Shown here one piece after another: positions 26,137 to 35,312 of a stretch of 64,000 nt of DNA (positions are counted from its first letter, which is position 1; each line of letters starts with the position of its first letter). The notes beneath the pieces were generated by a model that saw only the letters and a program-made list of their open reading frames with translations, had not been told where the DNA came from and did no database searches. Source of the stretch: Segatella oris (GTDB lineage: Bacteria > Bacteroidota > Bacteroidia > Bacteroidales > Bacteroidaceae); assembly GCF_900637655.1 (NCBI RefSeq), contig NZ_LR134384.1, forward strand, positions 1,054,001-1,118,000. The letters are read 5' to 3'. A program made the position numbers and the translations under genes.

Positions 26137-26447
26137 TGCTTGTTCTTTGAATTCTGGATATGGAACATTGAACTTTATGATTTGTTTTCTGTGTCATCAT
26201 GACATGCAATAGGGCTTAGCCCGGCATATTCTAAAGTTCAAAATTCAATCTTAAAGTTTCAAAGGCAATTTAGTTTAGTATCTAAACCAGGCAGACTCTG
26301 TGGCTTCTTTGTATTGCGATGCAGTATAAGACCGGATTACTGTCGGGCTGATTCTGAGCAAAAAAGGTTTGTTTATGATAGTAATGCTGTTGTATGCAGA
26401 CTGTAAGAATTAAAAAAGAAAGTAAACAATTAAAATCAAGAAAAGAA
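26137..26447 (+). promoter_or_regulatory. Leader region before rpsB
   Basis: A 311-bp gap with no gene. It has a short palindrome TGTCATCATGACA near 26190, a small hairpin GTTTAGTATCTAAAC near 26273 and a GC-richer stretch before the A-rich ribosome-binding region. It probably carries the rpsB-tsf promoter and a regulatory leader; the promoter cannot be placed. A frame that starts at 26394 (ATG or similar) is upstream of the real rpsB start. Confidence 0.35.
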
Positions 26448-27266
26448 ATGTCAAGAACAAATTTCGACCAGTTACTTCAGGCAGGTTGCCACTTTGGTCA
26501 CCTCAAGCGTAAGTGGAATCCGGCAATGGCTCCTTATATCTTCATGGAGCGCAATGGTATTCACATCATCGATCTCAACAAAACAGTTGCTAAGATAGAT
26601 GAAGCTGCAGAGGCATTGAAGGCAATTGCAAAGTCAGGAAAGAAGATTCTGTTTGTCGCTACTAAAAAACAAGCTAAGGATATCGTAGCTGATAAGGCCG
26701 CATCTGTTAACATGCCATACGTCAACGAGCGTTGGGCAGGTGGTATGTTGACCAACTTCCCTACCATTCGTAAGGCAGTTAAGAAAATGACAAACATCGA
26801 CAAGCTGATGAACGACGGTACTTTCTCTAACCTTTCTAAGCGCGAGTTGCTGCAGGTTACACGTCAGCGCGCTAAGTTGGAGAAGAACCTTGGTTCTATT
26901 GCCGACTTGACTCGTCTGCCAAGTGCACTCTTCGTTATCGACGTAATGAAAGAGCACATCGCAGTGAAAGAGGCTAACCGTCTGGGTATTCCTGTTTTTG
27001 GTATTGTAGATACAAATTCAGATCCTAAGAACATCGACTTCGTAATCCCTGCAAACGACGATGCTAAAGACAGCGTAGAGACTATACTTACGGCTGTTTG
27101 CGGTGCTATCGCTGAGGGTCTTGAAGAGCGCAAGGCTGAGAAAGCAGACGAAAAGGCTGCTGCTGAACAGGCTGAAGAGGTTGCTGAAACCAAGAAGCGC
27201 ACTCGCAAGGCACGCAAGGAAGAAGAAGCTCCTACAGCTGAAGCCGAGGCTGAAAAGGCTGAATAA
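26448..27266 (+). CDS. rpsB: 30S ribosomal protein S2
   Basis: A 272-residue S2. The ATG at 26448 begins the conserved MSRTNFDQLLQAGCHFGH; the longer frame from 26394 adds 18 unconserved Lys-rich residues and is rejected. Conserved segments include KWNPAMAPYIFMERNGIHII, ERWAGGMLTNFPTI and GIPVFGIVDTNSDP. After about residue 228 there is an Ala/Glu/Lys-rich tail (EKADEKAAAEQAEEV), a low-complexity extension seen in Bacteroidetes S2 proteins. It forms the usual pair with tsf. Confidence 0.97.
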   Translation: MSRTNFDQLLQAGCHFGHLKRKWNPAMAPYIFMERNGIHIIDLNKTVAKIDEAAEALKAIAKSGKKILFVATKKQAKDIVADKAASVNMPYVNERWAGGMLTNFPTIRKAVKKMTNIDKLMNDGTFSNLSKRELLQVTRQRAKLEKNLGSIADLTRLPSALFVIDVMKEHIAVKEANRLGIPVFGIVDTNSDPKNIDFVIPANDDAKDSVETILTAVCGAIAEGLEERKAEKADEKAAAEQAEEVAETKKRTRKARKEEEAPTAEAEAEKAE

Positions 27267-27270
27267 TCAA

Positions 27271-27343
27271 GATATAGGGTCTTACTTGATAGGACAGGAA
27301 CTTGTAAGAACCTACGCATTATCAATAAGACCCTATCTTTTTT
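27271..27343 (+). terminator. Long hairpin between rpsB and tsf
   Basis: GATATAGGGTCTTACTTGAT pairs with ATCAATAAGACCCTATC across a 30-base loop, followed by TTTTTTC. It could end part of the rpsB transcripts and lower tsf expression relative to rpsB. Confidence 0.75.
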
Positions 27344-27373
27344 CAAACAAATAAACAAAGAAAAGACTATATT

Positions 27374-28369
27374 ATGGCTATTTCAATAGAAGATATCAAG
27401 AAGCTTCGCAGTATGACCGGTGCTGGTTTGGCTGACGTAAAGAAGGCTCTTACAGAGGCTGAAGGCGATTTCGACAAGGCAAAAGACCTGCTCCGTGAGC
27501 GTGGTTTGGCTATCGCTGCAAAGCGTTCTGACCGTGAAACTTCTAACGGTTGCGTGCTCGTTAAGTGCGTTCCAGGTTTCGCAGCAATGGTTGCTGTGAA
27601 GTGTGAGACCGACTTTGTGGCTGCCGGTAAGGACTTCATACAGCTCACTCAGGATATTCTTGATGCGGCAGTTGCTGCAAAATGCAAGACGCTTGACGAA
27701 GTTAAAGCGCTCAAGTTGGCTGATGGTGACGACGCTGCAACAGCAGTTCAGCACCGTTCGGGTATCACCGGAGAGAAGATGGAGATAGATGGTTACAACT
27801 TCCTTGAGGGAGACAACATCTCTGTTTACGACCACATGGGCCGCCACACTTTGGCAACAATGGTTCAACTCAGCGCCAACAACGAGGACGCCGGACACAA
27901 GATTGCCATGCAGGTGGCTGCAATGAAGCCGGTTGCACTTGATGAAGCTTCGGTTCCACAGTCTGTAAAGGATGAGGAATTCAAGGTAGCTGTCGAGAAG
28001 ACCAAGGAAGAAATGGTTGAAAAAGCAGTCAATGCAGCGCTCAAGAAGGCTGGCATTAATCCTGCACATGTTGACTCTGAAGACCACATTGAAAGCAACA
28101 CGAAGAAGGGGTGGCTGACACAAGAGGATGCTGACAGAGCCAGAGAGATCAAGAAGACCGTAGGCGAAGAGAAGGCTGCTACACTCAATGAGCAGATGAT
28201 TCAGAACATCGCTAAGGGTCGTTTGAACAAGTTCTTCAAGGATAACTGCTTGGTTGACCAGGAGTTCCAGTTCTCTGAAGGCGACAAGTTGAGCGTCAAT
28301 GAATGGCTGAAGAAGCAGGGCGATGCCAAGATTGTTGCCTACAAGCGCTTCACACTCGTAGCAGAGTAA
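27374..28369 (+). CDS. tsf: Elongation factor Ts
   Basis: A 331-residue EF-Ts, the exchange factor that removes GDP from EF-Tu. It has the UBA-like N-terminus with LRSMTGAGLADVKKALTEAE, the core motif VKCETDFVAAGKDF, and a second core half with a helical coiled region (about 200-290). The size is in the long Bacteroidetes range. It lies 107 bp after rpsB, behind a hairpin. The opposite strand is also open for 330 codons, a composition effect. Confidence 0.97.
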   Translation: MAISIEDIKKLRSMTGAGLADVKKALTEAEGDFDKAKDLLRERGLAIAAKRSDRETSNGCVLVKCVPGFAAMVAVKCETDFVAAGKDFIQLTQDILDAAVAAKCKTLDEVKALKLADGDDAATAVQHRSGITGEKMEIDGYNFLEGDNISVYDHMGRHTLATMVQLSANNEDAGHKIAMQVAAMKPVALDEASVPQSVKDEEFKVAVEKTKEEMVEKAVNAALKKAGINPAHVDSEDHIESNTKKGWLTQEDADRAREIKKTVGEEKAATLNEQMIQNIAKGRLNKFFKDNCLVDQEFQFSEGDKLSVNEWLKKQGDAKIVAYKRFTLVAE

Positions 28370-28398
28370 TTGCATTCTCCATATATTTACATATCAGA

Positions 28399-28432
28399 AA
28401 AGGTGGTCTGCATCATGCAGACCACCTTTTTT
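28399..28432 (+). terminator. Terminator of tsf
   Basis: AAGGTGGTCTGCAT and ATGCAGACCACCTT pair perfectly around one base and are followed by TTTT, a classical intrinsic terminator 30 bp after tsf. Confidence 0.9.
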
Positions 28433-28550
28433 GATGCTTTGAAAGACGGATTTTCAGAGAAAACTACATTCCAGATAGGCATAAATTTCTTATCCCTTAC
28501 TTCTCATTCTCTTTTTCCTTCAAGGCTCGATACCCTTTCTTTCAACTGTT

Positions 28551-28953
28551 ATTTTGTAAATATTACATCACGTTTTTTGCTACTTCGCAACACCACCAAA
28601 TAGAATTTGAAAAGTCGCAAATCATGACCTTTCCAAGGCATTTCATGCTTTTGGTATTGTCTCCCGAAACACTTTGTTCACCAATTTGCATCAAGTTAAT
28701 GCGTCATTAGCGTCAGATTGTCTGCTCATGAATGCCATTTCACACGCTGATATGCGTCAAAACACCGTGCAATTCAAGTCATTTCACGACTTCTTATGCC
28801 ATAAAATTGGCTTGCAAAAAGAGTGGAATTGTGTAACCGTTTCATACTCAAAGCCTTACCAAACATGCTTAAAACTCGCGTATTTGCAGGCAGGTGAGCT
28901 TTTCATTGGAAATACGCGAGCTGTGAAAGAGCATTTGTAAAAGAAATTACGAA
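28551..28953 (+). repeat. Dispersed intergenic repeat, full-length copy
   Basis: A ~400-bp non-coding segment. It begins ATTTTGTAAA, has CACCAAATAGAA about 55 bp in, contains ATGCGTCAAAACACCG in the middle, then AAACTCGCGTATTTG, and ends GAGCATTTGTAAAAG with AATTACGAAA. The same ordered marks occur at 34817-35219 and, reversed, at 51765-52153. It fills the gap between tsf and nhaD (28433-29018). Confidence 0.6.
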
Positions 28954-29018
28954 ACAGAAAAAACGGCTGTATCTCCATTCGAAGTGCAACCGTCTTATGA
29001 TGATTTTGCCGACTGATA

Positions 29019-30383
29019 TTACAGTGCAGTCGGCATAATGAACGTGCGGATGATGAAGTAACTCAGTATTCCCGCCAAATAACCCACAAAGGCAATCCAG
29101 CTGACACGCTTCATATACCACCCGAAAGTAATCTTTTCCAATCCCATAACAACTACGCCGGCAGCGCTTCCAATGATGAGGATGCTTCCGCCAACTCCCG
29201 CACAATAAGCCAGCAACTGCCAGAAAATGCCGTCAATAGCCATGTCGCCCGTCGGTGTGACGGGATACATTCCCATACATCCGGCCACGAGAGGCACGTT
29301 GTCAACAATGCTTGAAAGCACGCCGATAATGCCCGTAACGAGATAGTGGTTGCCGTTGAAAGTGTCGTTGAGTGCACCACCCATGACGGTAAGTACGCCG
29401 ATTTCCTCAAGGCAGGCCACGGCCATCAGAATGCCGAGGAAGAAGAGAATGGTGCTCATGTCGATACGGCTTAGCAGGTTGGAAACGCGCTTCTGGAACG
29501 TCATGTCTTTGTGATAATGATGCAGTCGGCGGTAGAATACCTCGGTTACTGTCCATAAAACGCCTAACACAAGCAGGATACCAACAAACGGAGGCAAGTG
29601 AGTAATCGACTTGAATACGGGCACAAACATCAGTCCTCCAACGCCCACAGCAAAGATAATCTTGCGTTCCAAGCCTGTAAACTCAAGCACTTCGCCGTCG
29701 CGTTTGTCGTAGGATGACGACTCTGTCGTTGTGAGTTCTCCCTTGAGTTGCGTCTGCATGATGAGTGCCGGTATGAGAAGTGAGATGACCGAAGGAATGA
29801 AAATCTCACTGATTACGCCTAAAGCTGTGATCACACCCTTGTTCCAAAGCATGATTGTTGTCACGTCTCCAATCGGTGAAAAGGCACCCCCGGAGTTGGC
29901 TGCGATAATCACTAACGAGGCATATACAATGCGGTCTTTATGGTCATGCACGAGCTTTCGCAGTATCATTACCATGACAATGGATGTTGTCAAGTTATCC
30001 AATATGGCCGAAAGAAAGAAAGTCATGAAGGCAATCTTCCACATCAGGCCCCGCTTGCTCTTGGTACTCATGCGCGTCTGTACCCAGTTAAAGCCTCCGT
30101 TTTGGTCGACTATTTCGACGATTGTCATAGCACCCATGAGGAAGAAGAGCGTTGTTGAGGTACTTCCCAAATGGTGTTCGATGGCGCTGCTTACAGCATT
30201 TGTGAGCGCATTGCCGGTCAATCCGGGCAGATAACCGGTTGGATCGACCATGAAAAGTGTCCAGCAAGCCACGAACATCAGTAGTGCAATGGCAGCCTTG
30301 TTGACTTTCGTGATACTTTCAAGGGCAATGAAGAGGTAGCCCACTACAAATACCACGATGATTGAAACAGTTAAAGTTGTCAT
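29019..30383 (-). CDS. nhaD: NhaD-type Na+/H+ antiporter
   Basis: A 454-residue polytopic inner-membrane protein that exports sodium in exchange for protons. About 12 hydrophobic segments are visible. NhaD/ArsB-type family marks include FFLMGAMTIVEIVDQNGGF, SAILDNLTTSIVMVMILRKL and, in the second half, GVLSSIVDNVPLVAGCMGMY, with the paired DN residues of ion-transporter superfamily sites, and NSGGAFSPIGDVTTIMLW. Length is typical. It is monocistronic and divergent from the DUF6621-like gene. Confidence 0.92.
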   Translation of the reverse strand: MTTLTVSIIVVFVVGYLFIALESITKVNKAAIALLMFVACWTLFMVDPTGYLPGLTGNALTNAVSSAIEHHLGSTSTTLFFLMGAMTIVEIVDQNGGFNWVQTRMSTKSKRGLMWKIAFMTFFLSAILDNLTTSIVMVMILRKLVHDHKDRIVYASLVIIAANSGGAFSPIGDVTTIMLWNKGVITALGVISEIFIPSVISLLIPALIMQTQLKGELTTTESSSYDKRDGEVLEFTGLERKIIFAVGVGGLMFVPVFKSITHLPPFVGILLVLGVLWTVTEVFYRRLHHYHKDMTFQKRVSNLLSRIDMSTILFFLGILMAVACLEEIGVLTVMGGALNDTFNGNHYLVTGIIGVLSSIVDNVPLVAGCMGMYPVTPTGDMAIDGIFWQLLAYCAGVGGSILIIGSAAGVVVMGLEKITFGWYMKRVSWIAFVGYLAGILSYFIIRTFIMPTAL

Positions 30384-30470
30384 TTTTCCTTATAAATTTA
30401 ATTCAGCATTAAGCACTGCAAAGTTAAGAAAAAAAACATTATGAGCCACGATAATCTCAAATTAAAACAC

Positions 30471-30478
30471 TATCTTTG
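30471..30478 (+). promoter_or_regulatory. -7 box setting the start of the DUF6621-like gene
   Basis: TATCTTTG places transcription start near 30485. The frame's ATGs at 30441 and 30483 are then upstream of or at the RNA start, so the ATG at 30513 is preferred. Confidence 0.5.
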
Positions 30479-30512
30479 TAGCATGAATTCACAGGTAGAC
30501 AGCAACATCAGG

Positions 30513-31088
30513 ATGAGTGAAAACATAATCATTGCTGATGCTGATTATATAGATTTGGTCGCTTTCGACCTCATTGTCAACTTCGAACGCATGATAGGCA
30601 GGCCTATTCCAAAGGCAGATTTAAGCCAATGGGCAGTCTGTGTGGCGCTTGACGGAGGTGTGCGTGCGGGAGAAAACGACGTGCAGGTGGTGCTTGTTCA
30701 TGATGAGAAGCATAAGCAGATGGACAATTTCACGCCGTCAGATTATGCCGGTGAACTTCATGCTAAAGCCTTTACGGATGCACGGTTGGGTGAATTCACG
30801 ATTACTTCTGTGTCATCAGGCGCGGCCGTCAGCAAGGAAGAATACATCGAAAGCGTGTTGCATACGCTTTTGGAGCACAAGGAAGTGCGTCGTGTAATGA
30901 TAGTCCCCGACAGTGAACATGGTGACGGTTATGCCCGTTTACGCAATCTCTTGCGGCGTGTTGACGATGAGGATAAGCGCATTACGCTGTTTGCAATGCA
31001 GCCCATGGAGGGCGGGAACTTTCGCCAAGAGATATTAGGCTACTCGCTGATGAGTGCATTAGGCATCAAAGCTGAAGAAATAAAATAA
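30513..31088 (+). CDS. DUF6621-like conserved protein
   Basis: A 191-residue soluble Bacteroidetes protein (MSENIIIADADYIDLVAFDL, ADLSQWAVCVALDGGVRAG, VRRVMIVPDSEHGDGYARL, GYSLMSALGIKAEEIK). I recall this pattern from the DUF6621 family, found beside the carboxyspermidine dehydrogenase-type gene as here (6 bp apart). The function is unknown. The start is set by the -7 box at 30471; the frame itself is open from 30441. Confidence 0.65.
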   Translation: MSENIIIADADYIDLVAFDLIVNFERMIGRPIPKADLSQWAVCVALDGGVRAGENDVQVVLVHDEKHKQMDNFTPSDYAGELHAKAFTDARLGEFTITSVSSGAAVSKEEYIESVLHTLLEHKEVRRVMIVPDSEHGDGYARLRNLLRRVDDEDKRITLFAMQPMEGGNFRQEILGYSLMSALGIKAEEIK

Positions 31089-31094
31089 ACAGAT

Positions 31095-32333
31095 ATGAGT
31101 AGAATACTGATGATTGGAGCTGGCGGTGTGGCCACCGTTGCAGCCTTTAAGATGGCCCAGAACACCGATGTTTTCACCGAACTGATGATTGCAAGCCATC
31201 ACAAAGCTAAGTGTGACCGTCTTGTTGAGGCTATTCATGCCAAGGGATACAAGATGAATATCAAGACCGCAGAGGTTGATGCAGACGATGTGGAGCAGCT
31301 CAAGGCGCTCTTCAATGACTATAAACCCGAGTTGGTTGTTAATCTTGCACTGCCTTATCAAGACCTCACTATCATGGAAGCTTGCTTAGCTTGTGGTTGC
31401 AACTACCTTGATACGGCCAACTATGAGCCTAAGGATGAGGCGCATTTTGAATATTCCTGGCAGTGGGCTTATAAGGAAAAGTTTGAGCAGGCAGGTCTTA
31501 CTGCAATCTTAGGGTGCGGATTTGACCCCGGTGTTTCAGGCATTTATACGGCTTATGCAGCCAAACATTACTTCGATGAAATACATTATCTCGACATTGT
31601 TGATTGCAATGCAGGTAATCATCACAAGGCTTTCGCTACGAATTTCAACCCTGAAATCAATATCAGAGAGATTACCCAGAAGGGCTTATACTATAAAGAT
31701 GGCGAGTGGATTGAAACCGAACCGCTGGCTGTTCACAAAGACCTTACCTATCCAAATATCGGCCCACGCGACAGCTATTTGATGCATCATGAGGAGCTGG
31801 AGTCGTTGGTTAAGAACTATCCTACTATCAAGCAGGCTCGCTTCTGGATGACTTTCGGCCAGCAATATCTTAACTATCTCGATGTAATTCAGAACATTGG
31901 AATGGCCCGTATCGATGAAGTGGAGTACGAAGCACCGTTGGCTGACGACCCGACAAAGACTGCCAAGGTGAAGATTGTGCCTTTACAGTTCCTCAAAGCA
32001 GTGTTGCCTAATCCCCAGGATCTTGGCGAAAACTACGATGGTGAGACTTCTATCGGCTGCCGAATTCGTGGTATAAAGGACGGAAAAGAGCGCACTTACT
32101 ACGTTTATAACAATTGTAAACATCAGGAAGCTTATAGGGAAACCGGCATGCAGGGCGTCAGTTATACGACCGGTGTGCCTGCAATGATAGGCGCAATGAT
32201 GTTTGTCAAGGGCATTTGGAAACGTCCAGGAGTGTGGAATGTAGAGGAGTTCGACCCCGATCCGTTCATGGAACAGCTCAACATTCATGGGCTTCCATGG
32301 CATGAAGTGTTTGACGGCGACCTGGAACTCTAA
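31095..32333 (+). CDS. Saccharopine dehydrogenase family, probable carboxy(nor)spermidine dehydrogenase
   Basis: A 412-residue NAD(P)-dependent reductive condensing enzyme. The Rossmann start is RILMIGAGGVATVAAFKMA, followed by NLALPYQDLTIMEACLACGC and the family mark LGCGFDPGVSGIYTAYAAKH. Enzymes of this length and pattern join aspartate semialdehyde to a diamine to make carboxyspermidine or carboxynorspermidine, the route to spermidine in gut Bacteroidetes. The asd gene at 56960 makes the aldehyde substrate. The decarboxylase gene of the pathway is not in this window. Saccharopine metabolism is less likely at this length. Confidence 0.85.
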   Translation: MSRILMIGAGGVATVAAFKMAQNTDVFTELMIASHHKAKCDRLVEAIHAKGYKMNIKTAEVDADDVEQLKALFNDYKPELVVNLALPYQDLTIMEACLACGCNYLDTANYEPKDEAHFEYSWQWAYKEKFEQAGLTAILGCGFDPGVSGIYTAYAAKHYFDEIHYLDIVDCNAGNHHKAFATNFNPEINIREITQKGLYYKDGEWIETEPLAVHKDLTYPNIGPRDSYLMHHEELESLVKNYPTIKQARFWMTFGQQYLNYLDVIQNIGMARIDEVEYEAPLADDPTKTAKVKIVPLQFLKAVLPNPQDLGENYDGETSIGCRIRGIKDGKERTYYVYNNCKHQEAYRETGMQGVSYTTGVPAMIGAMMFVKGIWKRPGVWNVEEFDPDPFMEQLNIHGLPWHEVFDGDLEL

Positions 32334-32383
32334 GCAAAGAACGAGGCATTATGTCTCATTTAATCATATAAAACATAGAAGAA

Positions 32384-33403
32384 ATGGCAAAAGAAGCAGT
32401 GGCTAACCAGCAAAGCGAGAAGCTGAAAGCTTTGCAGGCAGCAATGTCTAAGATAGAAAAAGACTTTGGTAAAGGCTCTATCATGCGTATGGGTGATGAG
32501 CAGATTGAGAATGTAGAAACGATCCCTACAGGCAGTATAGGTCTTGATGTGGCGCTTGGTGTGGGCGGATATCCACGTGGTCGCATCATCGAGATATATG
32601 GCCCGGAGTCGTCAGGTAAGACTACTTTGGCCATTCATGCTATTGCAGAAGCACAGAAGAAGGGCGGTATTGCAGCATTCATTGATGCTGAACACGCTTT
32701 CGATCGCTTCTATGCAGCAAAGTTGGGCGTTGATGTTGACAACCTTTGGATAAGCCAACCCGACAACGGAGAACAGGCTTTGCAGATTGCCGACGAGCTG
32801 ATTCGCTCGAGTGCTGTTGATATTCTCGTGGTCGATTCAGTTGCTGCACTGACTCCGAAGAAAGAGATTGAGGGCGATATGGGCGACAACGTTGTCGGTT
32901 TGCAGGCCAGATTGATGAGTCAGGCATTGAGAAAACTCACCTCAACTATCAGTAAAACCAACACCTGTTGTATCTTTATCAACCAGTTGCGCGAGAAGAT
33001 TGGCGTGATGTTTGGTAGTCCAGAGACCACAACCGGTGGTAATGCACTGAAGTTCTACAGTAGTGTTCGTCTTGATATTCGCCGTGTAACAAGTCTCAAA
33101 GACGGCGATAACATCATTGGAAATCAAGTGCGCGTGAAGGTTGTGAAGAATAAGGTTGCACCGCCATTCCGCAAGGCAGAGTTCGAAATTATGTTCGGAG
33201 AAGGCATCAGCAAGGTAGGGGAAATCCTTGATCTTGGTGTAGAATACGGCATCATTCAGAAGAGTGGAAGCTGGTTTAGCTATAACAGTTCGAAGCTTGC
33301 GCAGGGCCGTGACGCCACGAAAGCATTGCTTCGCGACAATCCCGAGCTGTGCGAAGAACTCGAAGGTCTTATCACACAGGCCATTGAAGACAAGAAAGCA
33401 TAG
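32384..33403 (+). CDS. recA: Recombinase RecA
   Basis: A 339-residue RecA. Walker A GPESSGKT is at residues 73-80, Walker B in [11 protein letters not shown], and the DNA-binding loops in the [19 protein letters not shown] and [13 protein letters not shown] segments. It lacks the long acidic C-terminal tail of enterobacterial RecA (it ends QAIEDKKA). It mediates homologous recombination, including, presumably, the cassette exchanges seen in the T6SS island. It starts 50 bp after the previous gene. Confidence 0.98.
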   Translation: MAKEAVANQQSEKLKALQAAMSKIEKDFGKGSIMRMGDEQIENVETIPTGSIGLDVALGVGGYPRGRIIEIYGPESSGKTTLAIHAIAEAQKKGGIAAFIDAEHAFDRFYAAKLGVDVDNLWISQPDNGEQALQIADELIRSSAVDILVVDSVAALTPKKEIEGDMGDNVVGLQARLMSQALRKLTSTISKTNTCCIFINQLREKIGVMFGSPETTTGGNALKFYSSVRLDIRRVTSLKDGDNIIGNQVRVKVVKNKVAPPFRKAEFEIMFGEGISKVGEILDLGVEYGIIQKSGSWFSYNSSKLAQGRDATKALLRDNPELCEELEGLITQAIEDKKA

Positions 33404-33423
33404 AACTTTCTATACGATAAAAC

Positions 33424-33467
33424 GAGCGCCCGATTATGGAAATATCCCATGATTGGGCGCTTTTTAT
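33424..33467 (+). terminator. Terminator of recA
   Basis: GAGCGCCCGATTATGG pairs with CCCATGATTGGGCGC, followed by TTTTTATTTG; stop codon is 21 bp upstream. Confidence 0.85.
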
Positions 33468-33526
33468 TTGTTCATTTCTGTTTAGTTAAATTTCCTTTTT
33501 GCGTTACAACCAATCAAATAAATCAT

Positions 33527-33534
33527 TATATTTG
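33527..33534 (+). promoter_or_regulatory. -7 box of the alanine dehydrogenase gene
   Basis: TATATTTG fits TAnnTTTG. RNA start near 33541 leaves the first ATG (33546) almost without a leader, which supports the ATG at 33582 as the true start. Confidence 0.5.
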
Positions 33535-33581
33535 TTGCATATTCTATGACTACTAACTTTAATAACGAAAGGGAAACAGCT

Positions 33582-34685
33582 ATGAAAATCGGTATTCCAA
33601 AGGAAATTAAGAACAATGAGAACCGTGTTGGCATGACTCCTGCAGGCGTAAACGAACTCTGTAAGCATGGTCATGAAGTCTACGTGCAGCATACCGCGGG
33701 CGAGAATAGCGGCTTTAAGGATGCAGATTATGAGGCAGTAGGTGCTAAAATCCTGCCTGATATCACGGATGTCTATGCCCAGGCAGATATGATTGTGAAG
33801 GTGAAGGAACCTATAGCGCCCGAGTATGCGCTTGTTCGTAAGGGGCAGGTGGTGTTCACCTATTTCCATTTCGCCTGCGAACGGGCACTCACCGAGGCAA
33901 TGATCAAGAGCGGAGCTGTGTGTATTGCTTATGAAACAGTGCAGAAAGAAGACGGTTCTTTGCCGTTGCTTGTACCGATGAGTGAGGTTGCAGGGCGTAT
34001 GGCTGTACTCAATGGAGCACATTATCTACAGACCACGAAGGGAGGAAATGGCAGACTTATCAGTGGTGTTCCGGGCGTTTTACCGGCTCGTGTGCTTGTA
34101 CTTGGCGGTGGAACTGTGGGCGAAGCCGCTGCAAGAATGGCTTCCGGGCTCGGTGCCGAGGTGACGATTGCCGATGTAAACCTGCCGCGTTTGCGTCAAT
34201 TGGGCATCAATCTGCCGCCCAATGTCCATACACTTTATTCGTCAGACTATAACATTCGCAAGCAACTTCCCATGACAGATATTGTCATTGGCTCTGTACT
34301 TGTGCCGGGTGACAAGGCACCTAAGCTCATCACGCGCGACATGTTGGCCCTCATGCAGCGCGGTTCAGTGCTCGTGGATGTGGCTATCGACCAAGGCGGT
34401 TGCTTCGAAACCTCTCGTCCGACGACCCATTCCGAACCTGTTTATGAGGTCGATGGCATCCTCCACTATTGTGTGGCCAACATTCCGGGTGCCGTGCCTA
34501 ATACGTCAACTTCCGCCTTGACAAATGCCACTTTGCATTATACCGTGGCGCTTGCCGATAAGGGTTGGCAACAGGCTTGCCGTGAAGACGAAGCCCTTTG
34601 CAAGGGACTGAACATCGTAAATGGCAAGGTAACCTATAAAGCAGTTGCTGAAGTGTTTGGCTTAGACTATTGTCCTGCGTTTTAA
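33582..34685 (+). CDS. ald: Alanine dehydrogenase
   Basis: A 367-residue NAD-dependent L-alanine dehydrogenase that interconverts alanine with pyruvate and ammonia. With the start at 33582 (MKIGIPKEIKNNENRVGMTP) the catalytic residues fall at their standard numbers: Arg15, Lys75 in VKVKEP and His96 in TYFHFA. The NAD site is VLVLGGGTVGEAAARMA, and NIPGAVPNTSTSALTNAT is conserved near the C-terminus. The frame opens 12 codons earlier, but that extension is not conserved. Monocistronic. Confidence 0.95.
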   Translation: MKIGIPKEIKNNENRVGMTPAGVNELCKHGHEVYVQHTAGENSGFKDADYEAVGAKILPDITDVYAQADMIVKVKEPIAPEYALVRKGQVVFTYFHFACERALTEAMIKSGAVCIAYETVQKEDGSLPLLVPMSEVAGRMAVLNGAHYLQTTKGGNGRLISGVPGVLPARVLVLGGGTVGEAAARMASGLGAEVTIADVNLPRLRQLGINLPPNVHTLYSSDYNIRKQLPMTDIVIGSVLVPGDKAPKLITRDMLALMQRGSVLVDVAIDQGGCFETSRPTTHSEPVYEVDGILHYCVANIPGAVPNTSTSALTNATLHYTVALADKGWQQACREDEALCKGLNIVNGKVTYKAVAEVFGLDYCPAF

Positions 34686-34816
34686 GGTATAATTAATCGT
34701 GGATAAAGCATAATCAGATAAGCTTTTTGCGTAGGCTCAGAAAGCCCGCGAACTCACACTGATTAGTTTGCAATCTTGCTCTTCCCCCTTTCCGGTCAGA
34801 GGCGGGGGAGAGGATG

Positions 34817-35219
34817 ATTTTGTAAACTTTGTGTCGCTATTTTTAACACTTTTTGACTGCACCAAATAGAAATTGAAAGGCGGTTTTTCGTGGGGTAGCA
34901 AGCGCATTCCATACCTTTCGTCTGCTTCATCGCATCAACTTTTCTCGTGATTTGCGTCATAATGCACTGCAACATGGTGCAAAACGCGTGATGAAATGCC
35001 ATAGATTGCATGCTGATTTGAGGCAAGTCAGGATGTAAAAAGCCTCAAATCAGCGTGTTTTCTCGTGTGTAGGTAGCCTTTAAAAGGCGATATTTTGTGT
35101 AACTGTTTGATGCTCAATGGTTTGCTTAAAGGCTTCAAAACTCGCGTATTTGAAGCCGAGTCCCGATTGTTTTTCAGCAGACCCCTTCCTGAAGAAGCAT
35201 TTGTAAAGATAATTACGAA
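34817..35219 (+). repeat. Dispersed intergenic repeat, full-length copy
   Basis: A 403-bp copy in the same orientation as 28551-28953: ATTTTGTAAACTTTGTGTCG at the left end, GCACCAAATAGAAATTG, GGCGGTTTTTCGTG, a middle with GCGTCATAATGCAC, then CAAAACTCGCGTATTTG and the right end GAAGCATTTGTAAAG with AATTACGAA. It occupies most of the 627-bp gap between the ald and DUF5020 genes; no gene is seen there. Confidence 0.6.
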
Positions 35220-35312
35220 GTGCTTATGGCCGAGTTTCATCATTCAAACGTGATGATCAAACCTTACTGCCAAGCATGCGTTTTCTTCTTTGGAAAGGGG
35301 TGGGAGAGGCTT

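Noticed and set aside
27383..28375. A 330-codon frame antisense to tsf
   Set aside because: It mirrors the tsf reading frame through codon bias, has no family resemblance, and tsf is certain.
34796..35243. Two minus-strand frames of 76 and 71 codons inside the dispersed repeat
   Set aside because: The other long copies of the repeat do not keep these frames, so the element is treated as non-coding.
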